64,000 bases of DNA from Microbacterium sp. 5K110 (GTDB lineage Bacteria > Actinomycetota > Actinomycetes > Actinomycetales > Microbacteriaceae): the NCBI RefSeq assembly GCF_005774735.1, contig NZ_VBUM01000003.1, positions 1 to 64,000 on the forward strand. The letters run 5' to 3'. The position numbers were made by a program, and so were the translations under genes. The notes under the pieces are model-generated. The model saw only the letters and a list, made by a program, of their open reading frames with translations, was not told the origin of the DNA and did not search any database. Below, one piece after another: positions 40,943 to 54,282 of this stretch (its first letter is position 1; every line of letters starts with the position of its first letter).

Positions 40943-42106
40943 TCAGGCGCCGATGACGCCGCCGGGCTGTTCTCCCGCGGCTGCCGCCCGGCTCGCCTCC
41001 GCGTCCGCCCGGTCCACGAGGTGAGGTCCGGCCGCCCCCTCGACAGAGGCGAGGACAACGCCGACGCCGACCACCGGCACCACCGATGTCGCGAGCGCCG
41101 TCAGATCGGCGACGACGCGGTCATGGAGCCCCCGAGCGACACGGCGCACATCGGTCGTGGCGTTCGTGGCGAGGGCGACGGACAGCCCCGTGGCATCCGT
41201 CACCCCCACGAGCGCCATGGTCGGAGCGTGGCGCCGCACCGAAGCTCGGAAGACCCGCGCGATGTCCTCGGCCTCCTCGGGGCCGAAGGCCGTCGCGACG
41301 CGCTTGAGGTCGTCGACCCGGATCCCGATGACACAGAGATCCTCGCCGGATCTCTCCGCTCGTGCGACGAGGATCGTCAGCATCGCGCCGAACGAATCGC
41401 GCAGCAGGATTCCCTGGTCGTCGACGACCAGGTGCCGCGTCTGCGGCGAGCCTCGCAGCGTCGACTCGCTCGTCCGCAAGACCGAAGTGACCACGACGGC
41501 GGCGACGACGAGGGTCATCGTGAGCAGCGACGAGACGCTTGTGCCGAAGTAGCCGACGAAGATCGGGTCCTGCGGCCCCAGCACCAGGAACACCGCCGTC
41601 CGCACGACGAACCACACCGCTTCCACGCAGAGGACGACCGTCAGCCCCGCCGCGCTCCATCGGCGACGGACGGCGCCCCGCCTCGTCTCGATCGCCCCGA
41701 GGATCGCGAAGACCCCGTTCCCGAGGAAGAGCGGCACTGCGCCGGCCCAATACCCCGACGAGGCACCCTCCACGAGCGTGGACACGACCACCGCGACGAC
41801 GACCACCGAGACGGTCACGACCGGTCCCCGCAGGGAGCGACTGTTGAACGCGACGCACCCCGCCCAGATCAACGCGGTCGCCGCGACGAACGCCCCGTTC
41901 CCCAGGGCGACGGCGACGAAGGCGTCGGGCGCCGAGATCCACACGAGGTAGCAGACCGCGGAGAAGACCGCGCTCAGGAACGCCGTCGCCCACAGGCGTC
42001 CGGGGAGACCGTCCTTCAACATGAGCGTGTCGAGCAGGTACATGATCGCCGACACCAGGATCACCAGGGATGCCGCGATCTGCAGACTCAGGACGTCGAG
42101 GACCAT
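40943..42106 (-). CDS. membrane protein with degenerate GGDEF-like domain
   Basis: This 387-residue protein has about six N-terminal membrane helices (to about residue 205) and then a GGDEF-related domain with SFGAMLTILVARAERSGEDLCVIGIRVDDLKRV. The region where the GGDEF signature belongs reads VTDATGLSVAL, so the catalytic residues of a diguanylate cyclase are lost. It is probably a sensor or binding protein rather than an enzyme. It starts 4 bases after the stop of the histidine kinase gene, so the two are coupled. Confidence 0.8.
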   Translation of the reverse strand: MVLDVLSLQIAASLVILVSAIMYLLDTLMLKDGLPGRLWATAFLSAVFSAVCYLVWISAPDAFVAVALGNGAFVAATALIWAGCVAFNSRSLRGPVVTVSVVVVAVVVSTLVEGASSGYWAGAVPLFLGNGVFAILGAIETRRGAVRRRWSAAGLTVVLCVEAVWFVVRTAVFLVLGPQDPIFVGYFGTSVSSLLTMTLVVAAVVVTSVLRTSESTLRGSPQTRHLVVDDQGILLRDSFGAMLTILVARAERSGEDLCVIGIRVDDLKRVATAFGPEEAEDIARVFRASVRRHAPTMALVGVTDATGLSVALATNATTDVRRVARGLHDRVVADLTALATSVVPVVGVGVVLASVEGAAGPHLVDRADAEASRAAAAGEQPGGVIGA

Positions 42107-42110
42107 GACG

Positions 42111-43718
42111 TCATCCCTTCCGCTGTGGCAGACGCACGGTGAACACCGCGCCCTGTCCGGGTTCGGACCGCACGGAGATGTCGCCGCCGTGGGCGCGGGC
42201 GATGTCGCGGCTGATGGACAGCCCGAGCCCGCTCCCGTGCACCGAGGAACCCCGCACGGCGTCGGCGCGAAAGAACCGGTCGAAGACGCGGCCCTGATCG
42301 GTCGCCGAGATTCCCGGTCCGTCGTCGGCGACGGAGATCGTGATCGTCCCGTCCGCCCGATCGACCGTGACGACCACCGCGCCGCCGCGGGTGTTGTACT
42401 TCACCGCGTTCGAGAGGAGGTTGTCGACGACCTGGCGCATCCGATGCGCGTCGACCACGCCCGGACACGGGCCCACGCCGGACGCATCGATCCGGATGCC
42501 GTGGGCGGAGGCGTGCTGAGCAGCCGAAGTGACCGCCGCGGCGACGATCTCCCCGACGTCCGCCGGCGCAGGGCGAAGAGCGAAGTCGACGCCGTGGCGC
42601 GACGCGGCAGACATCGCCAGGATGTCCGCGACCAGCTCGCGTAACCGGGTGGCGTTGCGTTCGGCGATCTCGAGCTGGTCGCGCGTCGCCGCGTTGAGGG
42701 CGGTGTCGTCCAGGGCGAGTTCGAGGTAGCCGATGATCGAGGTGAGCGGGGTGCGCAGTTCGTGCGACACGCTGGCCACGAGATCCTCCCGCGCGCGCAG
42801 GGCCTGCTCCTCGGCAGTCACGTCGCGCGAGACGACGACGCTGCCCACTTCGTCGTCATCGCGGCCGGGGAGCCTCCGCGCCGTGACGTTCAGGGCTCGC
42901 CGGTCCTCCCCCGGCATCCCGTACCAGACCAGCTCGCCCTCGAAGACCTCTCCCGCCCGTGCGCGTGCCAGCGGGGTGGCCTCCGAGGGGATCGGCGTGA
43001 TGCCGTCGCGGGCGAAAGCCGAGGGGGAAGGTGATGAGCCCCAGGGGTCGGGGGCCTGCAACCGGGCGTGTGCCTCGTTGCTGACGACCAGCTCGCCCCC
43101 GGGCGTGATCCGGATCACACCGAAGTCGACCGCGTCCAGCACCTGCGTGACCAGATCCTCCTGCCGCCGCGCACGCTCCACCGAGCGGCGCAGTTCCGCC
43201 GCTTGCTTCTCCAGAAGTGAGCGTTGCGCGCGTGTGCGCCGGGCGGCGAAGTGCGCCATGGCCGCCAGCGCGGAGATGGCGAAGGGCAACGTCAGTGTCG
43301 AGACGGCGAGTTGCTGCGCGTCGAACGCCTGGTGGGTCATGATGGCCGCGACGCTCACCGTAACGGCCACGACCCCCGGGATTCCCCACACAGACCCGAT
43401 CCAGATCGCCGGGAACGCCCAGAGGAGCCCGATACCGGCGGCCGGCGCCGCCTCGCGCAGGATCCCGATCGCCAGGACGTCGACGGCAGGCGTGCAGACG
43501 GCCACCCACACCGAGACGCGGTCACGCGGGGTGAGGACGATCAGGGCGGCGCTGCAGAAGATCATCGCGGCGCCGATGACGAACAGCGTCACATCGTCGA
43601 CGTGCCCGCCCCACGCGGTGACCGCGATCGCCAGGACCGTCGCCGAAGCCAGCAGCAACTGACTCACCAGCAGGTTGCGGTGCAGACCGAGCTGCTCGCT
43701 CGGCAACGTGCCGGACAT
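42111..43718 (-). CDS. PAS-domain sensor histidine kinase
   Basis: This 535-residue membrane kinase has about five helices up to residue 155, then a coiled linker. A PAS domain follows (about 190-305, FGVIRITPGGELVVSNEAHARL). HisKA carries the phospho-acceptor H319 in ASVSHELRTPL. HATPase motifs are VVDNLLSNAVKYNT, ADDGPGIS and GSGLGLSISRDIARAHGG. ATG 43718 is the start; the longer frame from 43772 lacks support. It is followed by the GGDEF-like gene, and a lone receiver gene lies nearby on the other strand. Confidence 0.9.
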   Translation of the reverse strand: MSGTLPSEQLGLHRNLLVSQLLLASATVLAIAVTAWGGHVDDVTLFVIGAAMIFCSAALIVLTPRDRVSVWVAVCTPAVDVLAIGILREAAPAAGIGLLWAFPAIWIGSVWGIPGVVAVTVSVAAIMTHQAFDAQQLAVSTLTLPFAISALAAMAHFAARRTRAQRSLLEKQAAELRRSVERARRQEDLVTQVLDAVDFGVIRITPGGELVVSNEAHARLQAPDPWGSSPSPSAFARDGITPIPSEATPLARARAGEVFEGELVWYGMPGEDRRALNVTARRLPGRDDDEVGSVVVSRDVTAEEQALRAREDLVASVSHELRTPLTSIIGYLELALDDTALNAATRDQLEIAERNATRLRELVADILAMSAASRHGVDFALRPAPADVGEIVAAAVTSAAQHASAHGIRIDASGVGPCPGVVDAHRMRQVVDNLLSNAVKYNTRGGAVVVTVDRADGTITISVADDGPGISATDQGRVFDRFFRADAVRGSSVHGSGLGLSISRDIARAHGGDISVRSEPGQGAVFTVRLPQRKG

Positions 43719-43823
43719 GGCCTCGACCCTAGCGGGCGCGGTCGTTCGGCGAACGGTTCCGCCGTCCGGCACGCCGCACGGGCGCGTTCCGCACGCGTCG
43801 CGAGGGGTGCGCCGCGGGGCACC

Positions 43824-44378
43824 TCACGCCTGCCGGGCGTGAGCCTCGCTCATCCACCGTGCGTACAGGTGCCACGGATCGTCGACACCCGCCCGCAGGT
43901 CGGCGACGTGCGCGGCGAGCTCGGGGCTGAGCGTGAACCACTCCGAACCGCCGAGCCGGTCGGCTCCGAACCGCGCATGTCGGCGCCGTTCGACGGAACG
44001 GTCGCCCCGCTCGAACGCGAGCAGCTCCTCGTGCCGGATCGCGCGGAGCCGTTGGCGCGGCTGTGCGCTCGTTCCGATCTTCACGCGATCGCGATAGCGC
44101 AGGTAGTAGACCACATCCACCCGCGGCGGCGGCAGCTCGCCGTCGATCGGTTCGCCGAGGCGCCATTCGCACACCGCGCACAGCCACGCCGACGGCCAGC
44201 GCACGCCGAGTCGAGAACCGCACAATGCGCAGGGCGTCGGGAGCACGTCGGTCACACCGTCACGGCGCCTCGACCACTCCCCCGCCAGGGCGGAGTGCTC
44301 GACGCACAGACGAAGGGGCGCGCCGACCTCCGCGTGGTCGCCGCACTCGGGGACCAGGCAGGCATCGGGAGGGGTCAT
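43824..44378 (-). CDS. zinc-finger plus MUG113/T5orf172 (GIY-YIG-like) protein
   Basis: This 184-residue protein has several Cys/His pairs in the first half: CLVPECGDH, CVEH, CALCG and CAVCE. A C-terminal GIY-YIG-related MUG113 domain follows with VYYLRYRDRVKIGTSAQPRQRL, an Arg-rich middle and GGSEWFTLSPE. The conserved KIG and R, with E in SEWF, fit a nuclease-like fold. DNA binding or cleavage is plausible but unproven. Such proteins are scattered in actinobacterial chromosomes and phages. There is no mobile context around it. Confidence 0.8.
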   Translation of the reverse strand: MTPPDACLVPECGDHAEVGAPLRLCVEHSALAGEWSRRRDGVTDVLPTPCALCGSRLGVRWPSAWLCAVCEWRLGEPIDGELPPPRVDVVYYLRYRDRVKIGTSAQPRQRLRAIRHEELLAFERGDRSVERRRHARFGADRLGGSEWFTLSPELAAHVADLRAGVDDPWHLYARWMSEAHARQA

Positions 44379-44418
44379 ACCCGAAGGCTACGACCGACCC
44401 CCGACACCACCGCCCTGA

Positions 44419-46707
44419 TCAGTCCTCGGCCGGCTCGGGTGCGTGCATCCGCAGGAACAGTCCCGCGTACGGGCCGAGCTCCAGCGCGAAACTCTGCAGC
44501 TCATCGACCCGGCCGAGCACATCGCCCGTGGCCGCGTCCACCGCGGTGCTCTGCGGCACGAGCCACTCCGACCGCACGGTCCCCTCGATGCTCTCGCCCG
44601 AGAAGTTGAGCACCGTGATCTGCAGCGGGGCGTCGTCGAGCCGACGGTCGCCTCCGTCGAGCCGATGCACCATCACGAGCATGCTCGGGTGACCGACCTG
44701 AGGGATGTCGACCTGCGAGGCGACGGCGATGTCGTTCTCGCTGCGAATCCGCAGGATCTCGCGCAGCCCGGAGAGGAACGACTCGGGATCGTCCCGCTGG
44801 CGACCGAGCGAACCATAGAGGGAGCGCGCGCGCGGCATCCCCGATGCGGAGGTCGCGGCGCCCGGGGCGACATCGAGGAGATCGTGCGCACCGCGTTCGA
44901 TCCAGCGGGTGTCGCCCGACGAGATGAGGTGGCGGACCTCATCGGCGGGCAGGGTGAGCGACCCCGTGAGGTCCCACCCCGAGAGCGCGAACACGCCCGG
45001 CTGCCACGAGTTGTACTTCGCCAGCAGGAGATGCGCGTCACGGATCGCGGGCACATCCGCGTCGGTGATGTCGGACAGCGTCGCCTTGCCCTGGCTCGCC
45101 GCGATGAGCGATGCCGAGGTGCAGGCGATGCCGTTCTGTGTGAAGACGAGGTTGTAGTCCGCGTCGACGGTCAGGGCCTGAGTGAGCTCGGCCCGCACGG
45201 TCTCCGCGATCTCGGCACCGGTGTACTCGCCGTGACGGAACGGGTAGACCGTCTCCCTGTGCGTGGTGGCCCAGTGCACGAGCTCGTACGTCAGCTCGTC
45301 GTGGTTCTGCATCCCGTGCACGAGCTGCACGGGCTCGACGCCCGTCTCCAGCGCCGTCGTCAACGCGAGGCGGAGGAACTCCGTGTTCGCGGTCGCCAAG
45401 GCGTGGTGGTAGCCGGGCCGCGTCACGAAGTCGTACGAGAGGTCGGCGCCGACGGCGCTGGTGTCGCGGATGTCCTCGATCGTGAGGTTGAGCTCCTGGA
45501 ACGTGAAGCCGCCCACCTTGCGCACCATGCCCGCGATGATGTGGTTCGCCGCGTGCGAGAGGGGGTGCCCTTCCGACCACGCCGGCAGGCCCTCGGCGCT
45601 CTTCTCCACGCCGAGGAAGCCGTTGGCATCCAGTCGGAGAGCACTCGTCCCCAGATCGCCGAGCGAGTGCAACGCGTCACCGATGACCAGCCGCATGCCG
45701 GCGAAGGTCGGGTCGAGCCAGTTGATCGAGGGCTGCCCCTCCTTGAAGTAGTGCAGGTACACCCAACGCCGCTCGAGACCATCGGTGCCGACGACGGGTG
45801 CGGTGGCGCTCCAGTTCGTCTCTTTCACACCGGGGGTGTAGAAGATGACGCGCTGCAGCTCGCCGATGATGTAGCCGCGCGCGCTGAGCTCGCGCTCCGT
45901 CTCGGAATCGAGGTTGACCGAGTCACGACCGGACGGGACCTCGGGCAGCAGGCCCCAGTCCTCGCGGGGGATCTCCACCATGTGGTAGATCCCGGGGTAG
46001 TCCTTGTACGCCATCTCCGCCAGGCGGAAGTCGGCGCCCTTGCCGGTGTGGCCCGGCACGATGTCGTCGATGACGCTGCCGCCGTGCGCGTCGGCCACGT
46101 CCGCCATGCGCCGGAAGGCGTTCTCGTCACCGAACTCGGGGTCGATCTGGGTGCTGATGCGGTCGAAGTGCCCGTCGACGCTGGGCGTCTCCTGCCATCC
46201 GCTGATCCCGCCCGCACGCTTGACCGGGCCGGTATGGATGCCGTTGATCCCGACCCATTCGAAGGCCTCCCACAGGGCCTCATCGCCGAGGGCGTCGAGG
46301 AACGACTCCCCGGGGCGCGCCATGAGCGAAATGGGGTAGGCGGTGAACCAGACGTCCGTCGAGTCGATCGCCCGTCGGGCGTCGGGCCGCGCGTACGGGT
46401 TGCGCCACATGGACGGCTGCCCGGAGAGCTGCCGACTCAAGACGTCCGCGTCCTTCAACATCGACTGCCGCACCAACCACTCCACGTACGACGGGTTGCC
46501 GCCGTTCGCGTTTCGCGGATCGGTGAGGAACCGACGCAGCGTCCCCCCGCGGAACTGGTCACGCGGACGCAGCCGGCGAGGACGAGCGGGATACCGCTGC
46601 TCGTCGTAGCTGATCTCGACCACCGCCTCGGCGGCGTCATCGATGGTCTCGCCCGCGGTGCCGTCCTCCGGCATCCGCGTCGCCTTGCTCTCGTCGGCGT
46701 CGTCCAC
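44419..46707 (-). CDS. divergent GH13 enzyme, trehalose synthase/maltose glucosyltransferase-like
   Basis: This 762-residue protein has an acidic N-terminal tail of about 30 residues and then a GH13 barrel. Region I is [12 protein letters not shown] (about 213-224). The nucleophile region is ALRLDANGF (D360), the acid/base region FQELNLT (E405) and region IV MQNHD (D470), so all three catalytic acids appear present. Region I differs from the usual DVVxNH. Similar Micrococcales proteins are named maltose alpha-D-glucosyltransferase, but the substrate is not established from sequence. GTG 46707 has AGGAGG six bases upstream, deciding the start. Confidence 0.82.
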   Translation of the reverse strand: MDDADESKATRMPEDGTAGETIDDAAEAVVEISYDEQRYPARPRRLRPRDQFRGGTLRRFLTDPRNANGGNPSYVEWLVRQSMLKDADVLSRQLSGQPSMWRNPYARPDARRAIDSTDVWFTAYPISLMARPGESFLDALGDEALWEAFEWVGINGIHTGPVKRAGGISGWQETPSVDGHFDRISTQIDPEFGDENAFRRMADVADAHGGSVIDDIVPGHTGKGADFRLAEMAYKDYPGIYHMVEIPREDWGLLPEVPSGRDSVNLDSETERELSARGYIIGELQRVIFYTPGVKETNWSATAPVVGTDGLERRWVYLHYFKEGQPSINWLDPTFAGMRLVIGDALHSLGDLGTSALRLDANGFLGVEKSAEGLPAWSEGHPLSHAANHIIAGMVRKVGGFTFQELNLTIEDIRDTSAVGADLSYDFVTRPGYHHALATANTEFLRLALTTALETGVEPVQLVHGMQNHDELTYELVHWATTHRETVYPFRHGEYTGAEIAETVRAELTQALTVDADYNLVFTQNGIACTSASLIAASQGKATLSDITDADVPAIRDAHLLLAKYNSWQPGVFALSGWDLTGSLTLPADEVRHLISSGDTRWIERGAHDLLDVAPGAATSASGMPRARSLYGSLGRQRDDPESFLSGLREILRIRSENDIAVASQVDIPQVGHPSMLVMVHRLDGGDRRLDDAPLQITVLNFSGESIEGTVRSEWLVPQSTAVDAATGDVLGRVDELQSFALELGPYAGLFLRMHAPEPAED

Positions 46708-46795
46708 TCCCGACCTCCTCACGTCGTCCTACCGACGCTAGTCGGCATCGACGACACGCCGTCAGGGATTGACCCGGACGCGCCGGGAGTTCGCC

Positions 46796-48001
46796 TCACG
46801 CGGAGCGCCGCGGCCGCAACGCGCCGTACGCGAAACCTGCGGACAGCGCGCACATGGCGATCACGACGATGAGGAACCACTCCCAGCCACCGGACGCGAA
46901 CACCACACCGAGCAGCCAGCCGAACAGGCTGGAACCGCCGTAGTAGCCGAGGTAGTACAGCGACGACGCCTGCGCACGCGCGTGCGGCTCGGCAGCCACG
47001 GGAGTCCACCCGGATGCCACTGCGTGCGCGGCGAAGAACCCGGCGGTGAAGATCACCAGGCCCACCATCACCACCCCGACCAGGGGGACCGTCATGAGCG
47101 CCGCACCCGCCGCCGTCACGCCGATCGACGCCAGGAGCACCGGAAAGCGCCCCCGGCGCACCGCGAGTGCACCCGCGCGCGGTGACGAGATCGTGCCGGC
47201 CAGGTACGCCAGGAACAACAACGTCACCACGCCCGGCGCCAGCGCAAACGGCGTGCCCGTGAGGTGGAAGCCGAGATAGTTGTAGACCGCGACGAACGCG
47301 CCCATGAGGAGGAAACCTTGCGCGTACAGCGCCAACTGGGTGCGAGAGCGGAGATTCACCGCCAACCGCTCGAGGACCGAGGGGCCCGAGATCGCGCGAC
47401 CACGGCGCGGCACGAAACCCCGGGCCCGTGGCACGAGCGACAAGAAGATCGCGGACGCCACCACGCACAGGACGATGACGGATGCCACGCCCCATCGCCA
47501 CCCCGCCAGCTCTCCGAGCGGCCCGGAGACCAGCCGGCCGCTCAAACCACCGACGGTGGTTCCGGCGATGTACGAACCGGCGGCCGCCGCCACATGTCGG
47601 ACGTCCACCTCTTCGCTGAGGTAGGCCAGAGCCACGGCGGGAACGGCACCGAGTGCAACACCCTCGAGGAGCCGGAGCACCAGCAGAGAGGAAACATCGT
47701 GAGCGAACGGCGCCGTGGCGCCGAGAACGGTCGCCCCCAGGATGCCGATCGCCATGGCGGGCACGCGCCCGATGCGATCCGCGACGAGTGACCACGGAAT
47801 CACCGCCGCAGCCAGCCCGAGGGTCGATGCCGAGACGCTCAACGCCGCAGTCGCCGGCAGAATCGCCAGGTCTACGGCGATCTGCGGCAGAAGCGCCTGT
47901 GTCGCATAGAGCTGAGCGAAGGTGGCGACACCACCGAAGAACAGCCCCACCAGCAGACGCCGATACTCCCGGCTCCCCGGAAGGTGTCCTGAGAAGCTCA
48001 C
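46796..48001 (-). CDS. MFS transporter (YnfM/CynX-like)
   Basis: This 401-residue protein has about 12 helices. Motif A-like loops are VADRIGRVPAMAIG after helix 2 and AVRRGRFPVLL in the second half. The opening GVATFAQLYATQALLPQIA is typical of the YnfM-type drug/efflux MFS branch. The substrate is unknown. It is a single gene downstream of the rRNA operon on the same strand, separated by two hairpins. Confidence 0.88.
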   Translation of the reverse strand: MSFSGHLPGSREYRRLLVGLFFGGVATFAQLYATQALLPQIAVDLAILPATAALSVSASTLGLAAAVIPWSLVADRIGRVPAMAIGILGATVLGATAPFAHDVSSLLVLRLLEGVALGAVPAVALAYLSEEVDVRHVAAAAGSYIAGTTVGGLSGRLVSGPLGELAGWRWGVASVIVLCVVASAIFLSLVPRARGFVPRRGRAISGPSVLERLAVNLRSRTQLALYAQGFLLMGAFVAVYNYLGFHLTGTPFALAPGVVTLLFLAYLAGTISSPRAGALAVRRGRFPVLLASIGVTAAGAALMTVPLVGVVMVGLVIFTAGFFAAHAVASGWTPVAAEPHARAQASSLYYLGYYGGSSLFGWLLGVVFASGGWEWFLIVVIAMCALSAGFAYGALRPRRSA

Positions 48002-48042
48002 GATGCGACCCTATCCGCTACGTATCGGGCCCGGAACAATGA

Positions 48043-48092
48043 CAGAGGGCGTCGATCGCCACCCCGTAAGGAGGAGCAATCGACGCCCTCTG
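48043..48092 (-). terminator. distal hairpin downstream of rRNA operon
   Basis: A 14-base stem (48043-48056 with 48079-48092; core AGAGGGCGTCGAT and its complement) encloses a 22-base loop. It lies 20 bases past the first hairpin after the 5S gene and probably acts as a second, back-up terminator. On the rRNA strand the loop contains CTCCTCCTTACGG, which resembles the anti-Shine-Dalgarno. A U-run is weak. Confidence 0.6.
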
Positions 48093-48111
48093 ACGACGAC
48101 GTGCACAAATG

Positions 48112-48145
48112 CGAAATGGCCACCCAGCTTTGGGTGGCCATTTCG
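48112..48145 (-). terminator. rRNA operon terminator
   Basis: A perfect 15-base stem, CGAAATGGCCACCCA (48112-48126) with its complement at 48131-48145, encloses a 4-base loop. It begins 11 bases beyond the 5S 3' end. CATTTGTG follows on the minus strand. The size and position fit the primary terminator of the rRNA operon. Confidence 0.85.
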
Positions 48146-48156
48146 ACTAAAAGAAG

Positions 48157-48273
48157 TCCGGCGGTGTCCTACTCTCCCACAGGGTCCCCCCTGCAGTACC
48201 ATCGGCGCTGAGAGGCTTAGCTTCCGGGTTCGGAATGTAACCGGGCGTTTCCCTCTCGCTATGGCCGCCGAAA
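48157..48273 (-). rRNA. rrf: 5S ribosomal RNA
   Basis: The minus strand reads TTTCGGCGGCCATAGCGAG at its 5' end and contains CGAACCCGGAAGCTAAG and GGGAGAGTAGGACACCGCCGG near the 3' end, as in actinobacterial 5S rRNA. The length of about 117 bases fits. Ends are estimated to within a few bases. Confidence 0.95.
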
Positions 48274-48325
48274 CACTATTGATGTTTCAAAAACCAACAA
48301 CGATCATCATTGTTGCGTTCCCGAC

Positions 48326-48358
48326 CGTACATCGAGAACCACTCAGTGGACGCAAGCA
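48326..48358 (-). other. 3' half of 23S rRNA processing stem
   Basis: This 33-base segment of the 23S-5S spacer is complementary to 51568-51600 in the 16S-23S spacer, with 28 of 33 positions matching plus G-U wobble. Pairing would bring the two ends of pre-23S together for RNase III. Confidence 0.85.
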
Positions 48359-48370
48359 CCAAAAACGGTG

Positions 48371-51479
<3,109 letters not shown>

Positions 51480-51567
51480 GAAATCACATGAGTTGAATCG
51501 TCAAAAAATTGACTAATGATCTTTAAGATCATCTTCACGACACAACCCCGAAGGATCATGTCGAAGA

Positions 51568-51600
51568 TGCTCGCGTCCACTGTGTAGTTCTCAAAGTACG
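51568..51600 (-). other. 5' half of 23S rRNA processing stem with box A-like element
   Basis: The minus strand carries CTTTGAGAACTACACAGTGG, which resembles the antitermination box of actinobacterial rRNA operons. The 33-base segment pairs with 48326-48358 across the 23S gene. Confidence 0.85.
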
Positions 51601-51705
51601 GGCGGTACCTCCCCACCATCACCAACCGGCGACACCAGGAAAGGCCCTAGAGGAACAGCCACCAACCACACCAGCCACAAGACTGACACGATCAGCGCCC
51701 GGCCC

Positions 51706-51726
51706 CTCAGGACCCAACAGCGTGCA
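51706..51726 (-). other. 3' half of 16S rRNA processing stem
   Basis: The 21-base segment, plus strand CTCAGGACCCAACAGCGTGCA, is largely complementary to 53593-53614 in the 16S leader. AACAGCGTGCA and its partner match perfectly. The pairing would define the pre-16S RNase III stem. Confidence 0.8.
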
Positions 51727-51895
51727 TGTATCAAAAACTCCGAACCAGACCGTTCCAGTGGAAAACCACGTACTAAACCCGAGAACATCGTCCCCGACAC
51801 CAAGTCAAATGTTCCACCCATGAGCTACCGGCAGACACATTCGGTCTGATCCGGCGCCTGGACACTCACAGCCGAAACCATGAACGCCAGATGCT

Positions 51896-53424
<1,529 letters not shown>

Positions 53425-54002
53425 GAAAAATGCCCACCCAACCGGAATAAGGTCGGGACAGACGAGTTCAATCTGACCAAACAGGAAGTCAAAACTGACT
53501 ATCCAGATGCCAACCCCAAAGGGTTGGACTTTGATCCAAAGGAATTTCTCGCAGTCCGAAGACCGACGAGGAATAAATTGGCATTTGACAAGTGCACGCT
53601 GTTGAGTTCTCAAGGAACGGACGCACCCACAGAACCAGCCCAAAAGACCGTAACCATGAGGCAACTTCACTACCTTATACGATCTTCAACTCAGTGACTC
53701 TTACAGTGGGACCCGTTACGGATCAACCTCGTAAGAAATCAGTCGAAGACCAGAACCAAAACTCTACACCATCCGGTGCAGATCTTGGAAGTTATTCACC
53801 GCTTGAGAGGACGCGGGGCCTTTCGGCCGCTCCGCTCTCCCCTGTGGGGCGAACAAGTAATAAGTTACGCGGATCCCACCCATCCGTCCAATCCACCCCA
53901 CACCCCGGGCGTGTCGCACCCCCACAACCCCGGAAACACGCGGAAGTACGACGTCGGGCCCGGTCGACGCGAACGTCGCCGGGCCCGAGGGGTGATGTGT
54001 GG
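53425..54002 (-). promoter_or_regulatory. rRNA operon leader and promoter region (no gene)
   Basis: This 578-base stretch has no plausible gene. On the minus strand it carries the leader box TTGAGAACTCAACAGCG (within 53593-53614), a small hairpin with CCAACCC/GGGTTGG arms near 53510-53527, and a -10-like TATAAG at 53679-53674. I could not fix a -35 or the start of transcription, so the promoter call is tentative. The rest is GC-rich spacer towards the next gene. Confidence 0.6.
53593..53614 (-). other. 5' half of 16S rRNA processing stem, leader box A-like element
   Basis: The minus strand reads CTTGAGAACTCAACAGCGTG, the typical leader element of actinobacterial rRNA operons. It pairs with 51706-51726 on the far side of 16S. 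Confidence 0.85.
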
Positions 54003-54176
54003 TCACGACGTCAATACGGAGCCGATGCCGGAGGCTTCGGCATCCAGGTGTCCACCGGTGAACTCGACGCCACCGAAGAACATCGCGCCGAGCACGAGCG
54101 CGAACACGAAAGCGATCGAGAGGAAGAGCACGGCGGCGCCGGCCAGGGCGATCAGGAGCGGAAGTCGTTCAGCCAT
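54003..54176 (-). CDS. small single-helix membrane protein
   Basis: This 57-residue protein starts MAERLPLLIALAGAAVLFLS, has one long hydrophobic stretch (about residues 5-37) and ends in an acidic tail (GGHLDAEASGIGSVL). ATG 54176 has GGAG-poor upstream sequence and an alternative ATG lies at 54200. It lies alone between rpsA and the rRNA promoter. Function unknown. The call rests on the coherent membrane segment and high-GC codon use. Confidence 0.6.
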   Translation of the reverse strand: MAERLPLLIALAGAAVLFLSIAFVFALVLGAMFFGGVEFTGGHLDAEASGIGSVLTS

Positions 54177-54229
54177 AGATCCATTGTCGGACGGCACCAT
54201 TGCGACCCAGCAGGGCTTGCGCAGGAACG

Positions 54230-54269
54230 ACCGAAGGCCGATACCTCCGTGGAGGTACCGGCCTTCGGT
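54230..54269 (-). terminator. terminator after rpsA
   Basis: ACCGAAGGCC (54230-54239) pairs with GGCCTTCGGT (54260-54269), and TACCTCC pairs with GGAGGTA inside, giving a long stem with a small bulge. It begins 14 bases past the rpsA stop. Confidence 0.85.
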
Positions 54270-54282
54270 GAAGGTGAGACGA

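Noticed and set aside
43824-44378. Homing endonuclease or mobile element signature
   Set aside because: The protein has a GIY-YIG-like domain, but no intron, terminal repeat, target duplication or transposase lies nearby.
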